From contig JAEYWK010000213.1 of NCBI GenBank assembly GCA_023431345.1, positions 8,937-72,936 on the forward strand: 64,000 nt of DNA. Reading direction: 5' to 3'. This DNA is from Pseudomonadota bacterium. Lineage in GTDB: Bacteria; Myxococcota_A; Polyangia; Polyangiales; Polyangiaceae. Made by a program: the position numbers and the translations under genes. Positions 55,811-64,000 of the stretch are shown one piece after another; the stretch's first letter is position 1; each line of letters starts with the position of its first letter. The notes under the pieces are model-generated. The model searched no databases, was not told the origin of the DNA, and saw only the letters and a program-made list of their open reading frames with translations.

Positions 55811-57022
55811 TCAGCGCTTCGGCTTCTTCTTCGGTTTGTCCACGTGACGCTCGACGGGCCCGATGCTGATTTGCCCCCACGCGTAGCCGACCCAGCGCTT
55901 GAACGGGCCCGGGTCGTCGCCGCCGAGCAGCCACAGCTCGCGCGAGCTCTGCTCGATGTGGAGCGAGCCAGGCACGAAGCCGCTCTCGGCAAAGCCGAGC
56001 ACTTCGGGCGCTCCGACGCCGAGACGCACGAACAAGAGTGAGCAGCTCGGCTGCTTGCCGAGGCCACTGCAAATACGCGCGACGTGCAGCTCCTCGTTGG
56101 CGATGGGCCGCCAAATCCAGAACATCTCCACGCGGGGCTCGCCGAAGCGACGTAGCTTGGCCTCGGCTTCCTTCGGCAAAGCGGCGAGGAAGGTGCGCGC
56201 GAGCTCCTTGTCGACCACGCCTTTGGCTTCGAGCTTGGGGCCTCGTCGCACGTCGAGCACGACCTCGGCCGTGTTCGGCGGCCCCGCGCAGCAGCGAAAA
56301 CCGATCACGGCCGAGCGCGTGCTCGGCTTCTGGGGCTGGGCGTTGGCGCAGCGCCCGGCCAGCTCTCCGCTGGGACCGTTGCCGCCGCGCACGCTGAAGA
56401 AGCCCGCCTCGGTGCCCCGGCCCCAGGGGCTCGCTGTCCACTCGAAGGCGCCGCCATGCATGTCGCGTACCCCGAAGTCGCTTCGGCAGCCGACGCGCAA
56501 GCCGCTCGGCCTGAGCGCGGGCTCGTTGCCGGTTCCGCAGCGGTCGGCGCGGTAAGCGCTGCCGTACTCGTACGTGGTGTTGGTCGGCCCTTTGCACGCG
56601 CGCTCCCACTCGAGCTCGCCGCACAAACGCTTGCCCTGGTCAGCGCAGAGCTTGGCGGCGGCGTCGCGGGTCACGTTGGTGAGCGGGATCGCGCCTTCCT
56701 CGTTCGGGTAAGGGTAGGTGTCGATGTAGAAGCCCTTCAGGATCACCTGCTCGCCGGGCATCTCTTGATCCGCGAGGCGCGGCAGCGTGCCGGGCGGAGT
56801 CCCGGCCACGAGCGGGCCAGGCTCGATCCACAACATGCCTCGCCGGGGCGCGGGGGGCGGAATGGGAGCGGCGATGCTCGAACGCGGGGCGCTGCTGCTG
56901 GTGCTCGGAGCCGGCGCCGCGTCGAAAGCGGGCTCGCCCTGGCGACACGCGGACCCCAGCGACAGCCCCGAGACGGCCAATAAAAGGCCCGCTGAGGCCC
57001 GAACGCCGAACGCCGCACGCAA
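55811..57022 (-). CDS. SUMF1/formylglycine-generating-enzyme-fold lipoprotein, probably without catalytic cysteine pair
   Basis: About 403 aa from TTG 57022, 3 bp after the regulator stop; GAGGG lies about 7 nt upstream. Lipoprotein signal (LLLAVSGLSLGSAC) and a Ser/Pro-rich spacer precede a SUMF1-like fold at about 60-240: GMLWIEPGPLVAGTPPGT, GFYIDTYPYPNEEGAIPLTNVTRDAAAKLCADQGKRLCGELEWERACKGPTNTTYEYG, MHGGAFEWTASPWG and VIGFRCCAG. The stretch after RGGNGPSG lacks the C-x(4)-C active-site pattern of true FGEs, so it may only bind a substrate. The C-terminal 160 residues are unassigned. Cotranscribed with the orphan NtrC-type regulator. Confidence 0.82.
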   Translation of the reverse strand: MRAAFGVRASAGLLLAVSGLSLGSACRQGEPAFDAAPAPSTSSSAPRSSIAAPIPPPAPRRGMLWIEPGPLVAGTPPGTLPRLADQEMPGEQVILKGFYIDTYPYPNEEGAIPLTNVTRDAAAKLCADQGKRLCGELEWERACKGPTNTTYEYGSAYRADRCGTGNEPALRPSGLRVGCRSDFGVRDMHGGAFEWTASPWGRGTEAGFFSVRGGNGPSGELAGRCANAQPQKPSTRSAVIGFRCCAGPPNTAEVVLDVRRGPKLEAKGVVDKELARTFLAALPKEAEAKLRRFGEPRVEMFWIWRPIANEELHVARICSGLGKQPSCSLLFVRLGVGAPEVLGFAESGFVPGSLHIEQSSRELWLLGGDDPGPFKRWVGYAWGQISIGPVERHVDKPKKKPKR

Positions 57023-57025
57023 CCG

Positions 57026-58477
<1,452 letters not shown>

Positions 58478-58507
58478 TTTTCTGCGGGGGCTGGCCCCGA
58501 GAGGCCT

Positions 58508-59875
58508 TCAATCGACAGGCTTGCAGCGCGCGCCCGATTTGTCATCCGGCAGGAACGACGGGCAGTAAAATAGGGCTGTCTTGCCGTGTCCGGGAGCCCC
58601 TGCGGCGATAATCTGGCGCCCCTCGATGGCCGGCAGGGCGATGGAGCTACCGAGGCGATCGTCTTGCTCCGCGGAAGACAGGAAGGCGATGTCCTTGAAG
58701 TCGTACAGCTCCGCGCCGTCGCCCTCCTCGACGTCGTAGATGAGCAGCGCGCCCGCGTTCGCTACGTGGCGCACCGTCATACCGGGCGCGCCCACCACCA
58801 CCTCGCCGTCACCGTCGCCGTCCAGGTCGCCCACCGCGAGCGCGGCGCCGAAGCTCGATGACTCACAGCCGGAGATGTTCTTGGTCGAGCCGCATTTGAA
58901 CGAGGCGACGAGCGAGCCTTCCGGGAGCGCCCCCAGTGAGCACTCGGTCGACGTGGTGGGAACCAACGTGGCGAGCTTCGCGGCGTCGAAGACGTAGACG
59001 GTGGACTCGTCGGAGATCACGAGCTCGTCGTCGTCATCCCCCTTCGCCACCGGCCCCGTCGCCAGCGCCCGACCGAAGCCCTGAGTCCCGCCGAGGCAGC
59101 CGACGTACGCCGGCGTCGCTCCGTCGGGCGCGTAGAACATCCGCGCGCTGTTCTCGCTAGGCATGCCCACCACGAGCAGGCGACCGCTCTCACCCACGCG
59201 AGCCACGCTCAGGTTGCGCAGTTGGTTCTTCTGCCAGCGCGACTTCGAGTCAGCGGGGTTCGGAATGTCCACGAACTTTTGATCGAGCGGGGGGTAGTAC
59301 CAAACCGCGGACTCCTCCTCGGCCGTCGCCATGAAGCCGGGCTCAGGGCCTCGATCGGCGCCGAAGCGCACCAGCGTGGGCTGAGCCGTCTCGATCGAGT
59401 CCTTCAGCAGCTCGGCCGCGACCTCCGGGACGTCGAGCGCGTACTCCACGCTGTCGGAGCAGCGCACGACCACGCCGGTGTCGCGCACCGCGGTGCCGAT
59501 GCCGTTGGCGAAGCACAGCGGCCATTTTCCCCCCGGGCGGCGCACGCCCTGCAGCGCGACCGGCGCGCTAGAAAAGTAGCAAGGCGCGTCGCTCCCCATG
59601 CAGTGGCCGGTATCGCTCGCGCTGAGGTTCGGCGAGTCGCCGGTGCCGAGCTTGAACACGGCTCCGCCGGAGCGGAGCGGCGCACCGCCGACGAGCAAGA
59701 CCACGTCGTCTTCGTTCTCGCCGCGGCCCGTCGCCAAGCTCGAGCCGAAGCCGCTCGAGATGGCTTTGGGACGACTCAGCAGCACGATCGGCGACTTCTC
59801 GACTACGTCGTCGAAGCGCTGCCACGAACACCCCGCGCTAGCCAGCGCGAGCACGCACAAGACCTGGGTGCGCAT
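58508..59875 (-). CDS. FG-GAP/VCBS-type repeat lipoprotein
   Basis: About 455 aa. Lipobox ALASAGC. The mature part has integrin-alpha-like blades: GFGSSLATGRGENEDDVVLLVGGAP, GFGRALATGPVAKGDDDDELVISDES and SSFGAALAVGDLDGDGDGEVVVGAPG, the last with a clear calcium-binding D-x-D-G-D-G-E loop, then RLGSSIALPAIEGRQIIAAGAPG. Several Cys (GHCMGSDAPCYF, GCLGG, ECSLG, FKCGSTKNISGCESS) probably form disulfides. Its ATG shares one base with the TPR-PEGA stop (TGATG). Predicted outer-surface beta-propeller; partner or ligand unknown. Confidence 0.87.
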   Translation of the reverse strand: MRTQVLCVLALASAGCSWQRFDDVVEKSPIVLLSRPKAISSGFGSSLATGRGENEDDVVLLVGGAPLRSGGAVFKLGTGDSPNLSASDTGHCMGSDAPCYFSSAPVALQGVRRPGGKWPLCFANGIGTAVRDTGVVVRCSDSVEYALDVPEVAAELLKDSIETAQPTLVRFGADRGPEPGFMATAEEESAVWYYPPLDQKFVDIPNPADSKSRWQKNQLRNLSVARVGESGRLLVVGMPSENSARMFYAPDGATPAYVGCLGGTQGFGRALATGPVAKGDDDDELVISDESTVYVFDAAKLATLVPTTSTECSLGALPEGSLVASFKCGSTKNISGCESSSFGAALAVGDLDGDGDGEVVVGAPGMTVRHVANAGALLIYDVEEGDGAELYDFKDIAFLSSAEQDDRLGSSIALPAIEGRQIIAAGAPGHGKTALFYCPSFLPDDKSGARCKPVD

Positions 59876-61602
59876 CAGAACTTACCTCCAACGAACAAGC
59901 CGGCCGCGTCCGGCCCGACCGCGCCGAGCCCGACCTGGGGCGGGGCCGAGCCCGGGCCGATTTCGCGGCTCTTGTCGGCCAAGCGCTGGCGCGGCTGGCG
60001 CGGCAGGAGCCGCTCGGCGATCGGCCGCTGCTTGCGCGGATCGTCGAACTCCACGGGCTTGTCGGTGCGAATGGAAGACTCGGGCAAAGGGTCCTTGATG
60101 AAGTTGTAGGTGGCGAGCACGCCGAGCACCCCGCCGACCGCGAAGCCGCCGTTGGCGCCGATCGAGTACCAGCGGCCTTTGGTGGCGCGCGAATCCCCCT
60201 CTTCCAGGCGGCCTTGCGCGCGATCTTCCTTGAGCTGGTCGTGGATCTTGTTCGACTCGTTGCCGAAGTACGCGGCGGCGCCGATGAAGGCCGCACCGAT
60301 CACGGCCTGCGTCCAAGCGGAGCCGCGCGGGTACTTGGGGATCATCTTCACGTGCACCGGGAGCACCTGACCGCGCGGCACGTCGATCATGCCCTCGAAC
60401 GTCTTGCGTCCGTCCGCGACCACCGTGAGCTTGTGCTGGCCGGAGGGGGCCTGCACGTCGAGCGGCTCGGTGCCCGCCCTCCACACGCCCTTGGGCTGCT
60501 CATCGATGCGCACCTTCACCTCGGGCGCGTTCGAGTCGATGCGCAAGAAGCCGTAGCCGACGCGGACGAGCGCGACCTCCATCTCTTTCTGCTCGCCGTG
60601 ATTCACGGTCACGGGCGCGAGCAGCGGCTCGAAGCCGGGAGCCTCGACCAGCACTTCGTGTTGGCCTGCGCTCACGAGCTCGCCGTGCGGCGTGGCGCCC
60701 CAGAAAGGTCGCTCCTTCTTGCGATCATCGAGCCAGACGTAACCGCCCTTCACGTTGGCGGAGACGCGCAGGAACGCCATGAACTCGCCCTGGGAGAGGT
60801 TGGCTTTGAACTGGTAAACGTGACCGGGAGAGACGTCGATGTCGGCGTGGCTCTCGTTGAAGTCGCGAAACTTCTCGACCACCACGTGGTACTTGCCCAC
60901 CGCCAACGTGAGGTTGGCGGGCGAGCGGGCGTTGGCGATTTCTTTCCAGCCGGGGTTTTGGGAGCCGAGCTTGAACGCGGGTGCGCCGGCTTCGGTGCGC
61001 GAGTAGAAGCGCAGCGGAGCGTCAGGCGGATCGGTCTCCACGACGACCAGCGAGCGCATCGCGCTGTCATCGTCGACCTGAGGAGTGATGGGGACCGTGA
61101 CCGGCGCACCTCCGCTGCCGCCGCCACCCAAGCCATCGCCGCCGCCGCTGCCGCCGCTGCCGCCGCTGCCGCCGACCTCGGGCGTCACGACAGCGGGCAA
61201 TCGCGCCGCCTCCAGCGTCGCGATGCGCTGGTTGACCTTTTCCAGATCCGGCGCTGTCGGATCGACCTTCACGTAGTCACGGAACTTTCCAAGCGCGCGG
61301 TCGCCGTCGCCGAGCTTTTGGTAACAGACGCCAGCGTTGAACAAAAACGCCGAGTAGGGATATTGCTTGAAGCCGCCTTCGAAGACTTCGGCGGCTGCCT
61401 GATAGTTCCCGGCGATGTAGAGGCCTTGCCCCTTCTCCATCAGCTGGCGGATGGCCTCGAGCTTCTGCGAGGCGTTGCGCGTTTGCGCAGTCGCGGTGCC
61501 CGTCACGGCGCCGAGCGTCGTGTACGTGCCAAGGCCAATGAACAGCACGGCTACAGCGCGGCGCGCGGAAGGAGACGATTTCACCGCGCGAAACTTCGCC
61601 AC
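59875..61602 (-). CDS. Large TPR-PEGA membrane protein (second module)
   Basis: About 575 aa. N-terminal signal/TM (RRAVAVLFIGLGTYTTLGAVTGTATAQ), TPR helices at about 50-110 (GQGLYIAGNYQAAAEVFEGGFKQYP, FNAGVCYQKLGDGDRALGKFRDYVKV), and a Gly/Ser linker (GGSGGSGGSGGG). PEGA-like beta domains span about 185-400 (FRDFNESHADIDVSPGHVYQF, AGQHEVLVEAPGFEPLLAPV, APSGQHKLTVVADGRKTFEGMI). Two TM helices near the C-terminus lie around 410-425 and 470-490, with a charged cytoplasmic-like loop. Overlaps the FG-GAP lipoprotein gene by one base. The gene at 61810 diverges from it with similar TPR/2-TM topology. Confidence 0.85.
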   Translation of the reverse strand: MAKFRAVKSSPSARRAVAVLFIGLGTYTTLGAVTGTATAQTRNASQKLEAIRQLMEKGQGLYIAGNYQAAAEVFEGGFKQYPYSAFLFNAGVCYQKLGDGDRALGKFRDYVKVDPTAPDLEKVNQRIATLEAARLPAVVTPEVGGSGGSGGSGGGDGLGGGGSGGAPVTVPITPQVDDDSAMRSLVVVETDPPDAPLRFYSRTEAGAPAFKLGSQNPGWKEIANARSPANLTLAVGKYHVVVEKFRDFNESHADIDVSPGHVYQFKANLSQGEFMAFLRVSANVKGGYVWLDDRKKERPFWGATPHGELVSAGQHEVLVEAPGFEPLLAPVTVNHGEQKEMEVALVRVGYGFLRIDSNAPEVKVRIDEQPKGVWRAGTEPLDVQAPSGQHKLTVVADGRKTFEGMIDVPRGQVLPVHVKMIPKYPRGSAWTQAVIGAAFIGAAAYFGNESNKIHDQLKEDRAQGRLEEGDSRATKGRWYSIGANGGFAVGGVLGVLATYNFIKDPLPESSIRTDKPVEFDDPRKQRPIAERLLPRQPRQRLADKSREIGPGSAPPQVGLGAVGPDAAGLFVGGKF

Positions 61603-61809
61603 GATCGCGCCCGCGGCACAAGGGGGCCGACGTCACCTGGAGCTCAACCTCGGCCAATTGGCCGAGAAAGATGCGAGTCGTCGCCCAGCGAGCTCACGGC
61701 TCCGCTAAACGCGTCGGAGGCCGAGACGGAGCGTCTGAAACGTTGAGATCATGCGAAGGGTCCCCCTATGCTACGGCCTCGCTGCATTCCTTCGAAGCTC
61801 GAGACTCGC

Positions 61810-62679
61810 ATGCTCAGAAACGTCAAGCCGCTGCTCGCTGTCCTCGCTTTTGTCGCCTTCCCGGCCGTAGCTCACGCCGAGGAACCGACCAAGAGCTATC
61901 CGGATTGCGGGCGTGAGCCCACCGATGCCGAGGTGGCGGCGGCCAAGGGCGCGTTCCAAGCGGGCAACGCCTCGTTCAACGAGGCCGACTACGCGCGCGC
62001 CATCGACTACTGGGAGGATGCCTATCGCCGCGACTGCACGGCCAACCCGCTGCTGCTCAATTTGGCCCGCGCCTACGAGCTCGCTGGGCGCAAGCGACAG
62101 GCAGTCGTGTCGCTGGAGACCTTCTTGACGCGCGAGCCGACCAGCGGCGAAAAAGAGCAAATCAACCGGCGTATCGAGGTGCTCAAGAAGAAGATCGCCG
62201 AAGAAGACGCGGCGGCCGCGGCGGCTCCTCCCCCCCCCACCACCACCACGGGCGCCCTCTCGCCCGCTGTCGCGGGGCAGCCGGCTCGGCCTGATGCTGA
62301 GCCCGAGCACGACGAGCGAGCCAAGCGCTCGCCCTGGCCCTGGATCGTGATGGGCGTCGGCGGCGCCGTGACCGTCGTCGGCGTCATCGGCTACGCCGGC
62401 GCCAACAAGAACCTCAACGACGCCACGGATCGCTGCGGCGGTGATCGCGCCAACTGCATGAACACGCAAGCTGCCGACGATGGCAACAAGGCGCGCAGTG
62501 ACATGACCGCATCGGGCGTGATCGCCGGAGTCGGCGTCGCCGCCGTCGCTGGCGGCGTGATCTGGTGGGCGGTCGACGGCAAGCGCGTCGCGCGCGCCAA
62601 CCAAAGCGCGTCGCGCACCCGGCTCTACCCCGTCCTCGGCCGCGACCAAGCCGGCCTCTCGCTGTCCGGATCCTTTTAA
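61810..62679 (+). CDS. TPR membrane protein with two C-terminal TM helices
   Basis: About 289 aa from ATG 61810 (signal MLRNVKPLLAVLAFVAFPAVAHAEE; an upstream in-frame start at 61768 adds nothing recognisable). Helical TPR part (AKGAFQAGNASFNEADYARAIDYWEDAYRRDCTANPLLLNLARAYELAGRKRQAVVSLETFLTREPTSG, about 40-120), coiled-coil and Pro/Thr-rich linker, TM helices at about 175-195 (WPWIVMGVGGAVTVVGVIGYAG) and 245-265. The same general plan as the TPR-PEGA proteins but without a PEGA domain. It lies divergent to the module at 61602 and is overlapped at its 3-prime end by 4 bp by a minus-strand lipoprotein. Confidence 0.83.
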   Translation: MLRNVKPLLAVLAFVAFPAVAHAEEPTKSYPDCGREPTDAEVAAAKGAFQAGNASFNEADYARAIDYWEDAYRRDCTANPLLLNLARAYELAGRKRQAVVSLETFLTREPTSGEKEQINRRIEVLKKKIAEEDAAAAAAPPPPTTTTGALSPAVAGQPARPDAEPEHDERAKRSPWPWIVMGVGGAVTVVGVIGYAGANKNLNDATDRCGGDRANCMNTQAADDGNKARSDMTASGVIAGVGVAAVAGGVIWWAVDGKRVARANQSASRTRLYPVLGRDQAGLSLSGSF

Positions 62680-62954
62680 CGCTCGAGCGAGGGTGCGGGC
62701 GCAGGCGGAGTTTTGCCGCTGCCCCAAGTCGCCGCCGCGGGCTGGCCGGGCGCGCTCGGTAGCGGCTCGTCCGCTGCTTCCCTGCTGGAGGGCCGCGCCT
62801 CGGCGCGCGCCGGCTCTTCCTTCGTTGAAACGCGCGGCCCCGTGTAGCGGTAGCTCGTGGGATCGGGCTCGAGCGGAGGCGGCGTTTCGCTCGACGAGCC
62901 ACCACAGCCCATGCTCGTGAGACCAACCGACAGCGCCCAGGCGAAAAGCCGCAT
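62676..62954 (-). CDS. Short lipoprotein, Pro/Ser/Glu-rich
   Basis: About 92 aa; lipobox GLTSMGC. The mature part is a disordered Pro/Ser/Glu/Ala-rich tail with one PTSYRYTGPRVSTKEEPAR motif; no domain. Its last 4 bp overlap the end of the TPR protein gene tail to tail. It may be a surface tether or a small envelope protein. Coding potential is supported by the lipobox; otherwise modest. Confidence 0.6.
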   Translation of the reverse strand: MRLFAWALSVGLTSMGCGGSSSETPPPLEPDPTSYRYTGPRVSTKEEPARAEARPSSREAADEPLPSAPGQPAAATWGSGKTPPAPAPSLER

Positions 62955-63030
62955 GCGCGGCCCATAACACGAGGTCTCCGCACCGTAAAAGGAGCACCTC
63001 CGCCGCGCTCGATGTATACGGCGCGAAGCG

Positions 63031-63639
63031 ATGATTGGTTGGCTGCGCGGTCGCGTCGTTTCCGAGGAGCCGAGCGGCTTGATCCTCGATGTCGGAGGCG
63101 TCGGCTACGATGTCTCGGCGCCCGTAGGCACGCTGGGGCGCGCCGTGACCGACGCCGCCGGGCAGGTCGAGCTCTGGGTGCATACGCACGTGCGCGAAGA
63201 CGCGCTCGAGCTGTTCGGCTTCGGCAGCGAGCTGGAGCGTCGCGTCTTCCGGCTGCTCCTCTCCGTGCCGAATGTCGGTCCGAAGACGGCCATCGGCGTC
63301 CTCGGTGTCCTCAGCATCAGCGATCTGTCGCAGGCCATCTCCGCGCGTGACCTGGGCCGCCTCAGCAAGGTGCCAGGGATCGGCAAGAAGACGGCCGAAC
63401 GGCTGGTCGTGGAGCTCGCCGATAAGCTCCCCTCGTTGCTCCCCGCCGAGGCATTCGGAAAGACGTCGGCTCACAAGGCCCCCACCGCGGGCACGACGCA
63501 GCTCTTATTGAAGGCCCTCATCAACATGGGCTATCGGCCCGGTGAGGCCGAACGCGCCGTCGAGCACCTGGGAAAGCGCGTCGAGAACGAGAGCATGTCG
63601 GAGCTGCTCCGCGCCGCCCTCGCATTTTTGACGACGTGA
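63031..63639 (+). CDS. ruvA: Holliday junction branch migration protein RuvA
   Basis: About 202 aa. OB-fold N-terminus MIGWLRGRVVSEEPSGLILDVGGVGYDVSAPVG, two helix-hairpin-helix units LLSVPNVGPKTAIGVLG and LSKVPGIGKKTAERLVVEL, and a C-terminal RuvB-binding domain (LLLKALINMGYRPGEAERAVEHLGKRVENESMSELLRAALAFL). Acts as a tetramer with RuvB at Holliday junctions. No ruvB or ruvC follows immediately. Divergent from the small lipoprotein (76 bp). Confidence 0.98.
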   Translation: MIGWLRGRVVSEEPSGLILDVGGVGYDVSAPVGTLGRAVTDAAGQVELWVHTHVREDALELFGFGSELERRVFRLLLSVPNVGPKTAIGVLGVLSISDLSQAISARDLGRLSKVPGIGKKTAERLVVELADKLPSLLPAEAFGKTSAHKAPTAGTTQLLLKALINMGYRPGEAERAVEHLGKRVENESMSELLRAALAFLTT

Positions 63640-63674
63640 CGCCGGCGCTCGCCCCCGGAGACCCGCCTGGGCGC

Positions 63675-63702
63675 TTGACCCTCGCGAGAGGGCGTAGATA
63701 AT
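63675..63702 (+). promoter_or_regulatory. Sigma-70-like promoter upstream of the zinc-ribbon gene
   Basis: TTGACC at 63675-63680 and GATAAT at 63697-63702 (5 of 6 matches to each consensus) with a 16-bp spacer. It sits about 75 bp before the GTG at 63777. The spacer contains an inverted repeat CCCTC-GCGA-GAGGG (63679-63692) that could be an operator. Transcription start inferred near 63708. Confidence 0.6.
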
Positions 63703-63776
63703 CGCGCGGTTACGAGGGTTTGAGGGTAGAGTCCCCTCACCCCACGGCGAGTCGCCGGGCCCGGGAGCATCAAATA

Positions 63777-64000
63777 GTGATCACCTGTTCAAAGTGCGGC
63801 AAGGAGAACCAGGACCACTACAAGTTTTGCTTAGGCTGCGGCGCGGAGCTTCCGCGCGGCTCAGCCCAAGCGAAACCGTTTTCGTCCAACACCCCTCCGC
63901 ACGGCGTGCCCGCGGTGGCGCCTGCGGCACCGGCCGCAGCCGCGTTCGCGACGACCGCCGCGGTGGCCCCAGCGGCGCGCCCGGCGTCACAGCCCGCGCC
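63777..64000 (+). CDS. Zinc-ribbon protein, truncated by the window end
   Basis: Partial (at least 74 codons). GTG at 63777 has GGGAG about 9 bp upstream. The N-terminal zinc ribbon CSKCGKENQDHYKFCLGCG is followed by an Ala/Pro-rich linker. In myxobacteria this kind of double-CxxC ribbon often precedes an FHA domain or a kinase domain, which would lie beyond 64000. That is inference. The gene continues past the window; no stop is seen. Confidence 0.75.
   Translation, partial: MITCSKCGKENQDHYKFCLGCGAELPRGSAQAKPFSSNTPPHGVPAVAPAAPAAAAFATTAAVAPAARPASQPA

Noticed and set aside
60214..61746. Long open frame on the plus strand opposite the TPR-PEGA gene
   Set aside because: Low-complexity Arg/Ala/Leu composition expected from antisense of a GC-rich coding sequence; no start signal or domain.

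Overview
The window is about 64 kb of very GC-rich, densely packed chromosomal DNA. It looks like core genome from a large-genome myxobacterium, probably order Polyangiales (Sorangium-like); this assignment is an inference. The grounds are: serine/threonine kinases with zinc ribbons, many TPR and PEGA proteins, numerous short secreted lipoproteins with Gly/Ser/Ala-rich or Pro-rich linkers, ECF sigma factors with membrane anti-sigma partners, a J-like/DUF4388-type protein, and frequent GTG/TTG starts with 1-4 bp gene overlaps. I see no tRNA, rRNA, insertion sequence, prophage or CRISPR array.

Layout. 1-9 kb: biotin carboxylase subunit, an ECF-like sigma factor with a structured 342-bp leader (2385-2726, the only gene-free stretch above 300 bp), a large zinc-ribbon Ser/Thr kinase with an AAA/TPR sensor half, a stand-alone GspE-N/MshEN protein, and a LacI-type regulator coupled to an RlmI-type methyltransferase. 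9-16 kb: a periplasmic redox operon (VKOR-thioredoxin fusion, OmpA-like protein, TlpA-like lipoprotein), then a two-gene TPR operon. 16-21 kb: an OM-protein/ECF sigma/anti-sigma cassette, a Cys-rich small protein with a c-type cytochrome lipoprotein, and small envelope proteins. 21-31 kb: a gpmA-headed operon with envelope TPR proteins and a DUF1877 protein, then OM and lipoprotein genes and a Tat-exported solute-binding protein. 31-38 kb: glycogen genes (GlgC with a GT4 glycogen synthase), a second sigma/FecR anti-sigma/OM-protein cassette, and a DUF1080 lipoprotein. 38-44 kb: folK, then ATP synthase b', b, delta, alpha and gamma (no a, c, beta or epsilon genes here).

44-54 kb is the most unusual region: a small TatA-like membrane protein, a receiver-like/DUF4388/J-like protein, a membrane Ser/Thr kinase, a TPR-PEGA membrane protein, a 12-repeat Cys-rich lipoprotein and a convergent Clp-type double AAA+ ATPase. 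54-63 kb holds more lipoproteins, an orphan NtrC-type regulator translationally adjacent to a SUMF1-fold lipoprotein, and a second TPR-PEGA/lipoprotein pair (FG-GAP repeats) with a divergent TPR membrane protein. The window ends with ruvA and the start of a zinc-ribbon protein behind a recognisable sigma-70-like promoter.

Taken together the region is mostly envelope biogenesis and signalling, interleaved with housekeeping genes (atp, folK, ruvA, gpmA, glg). The best candidate for an undescribed system is the repeated module of a TPR-PEGA two-helix membrane protein joined by a 1-bp TGATG overlap to a repeat-rich surface lipoprotein. It occurs twice in different orientation, once directly behind a membrane kinase.
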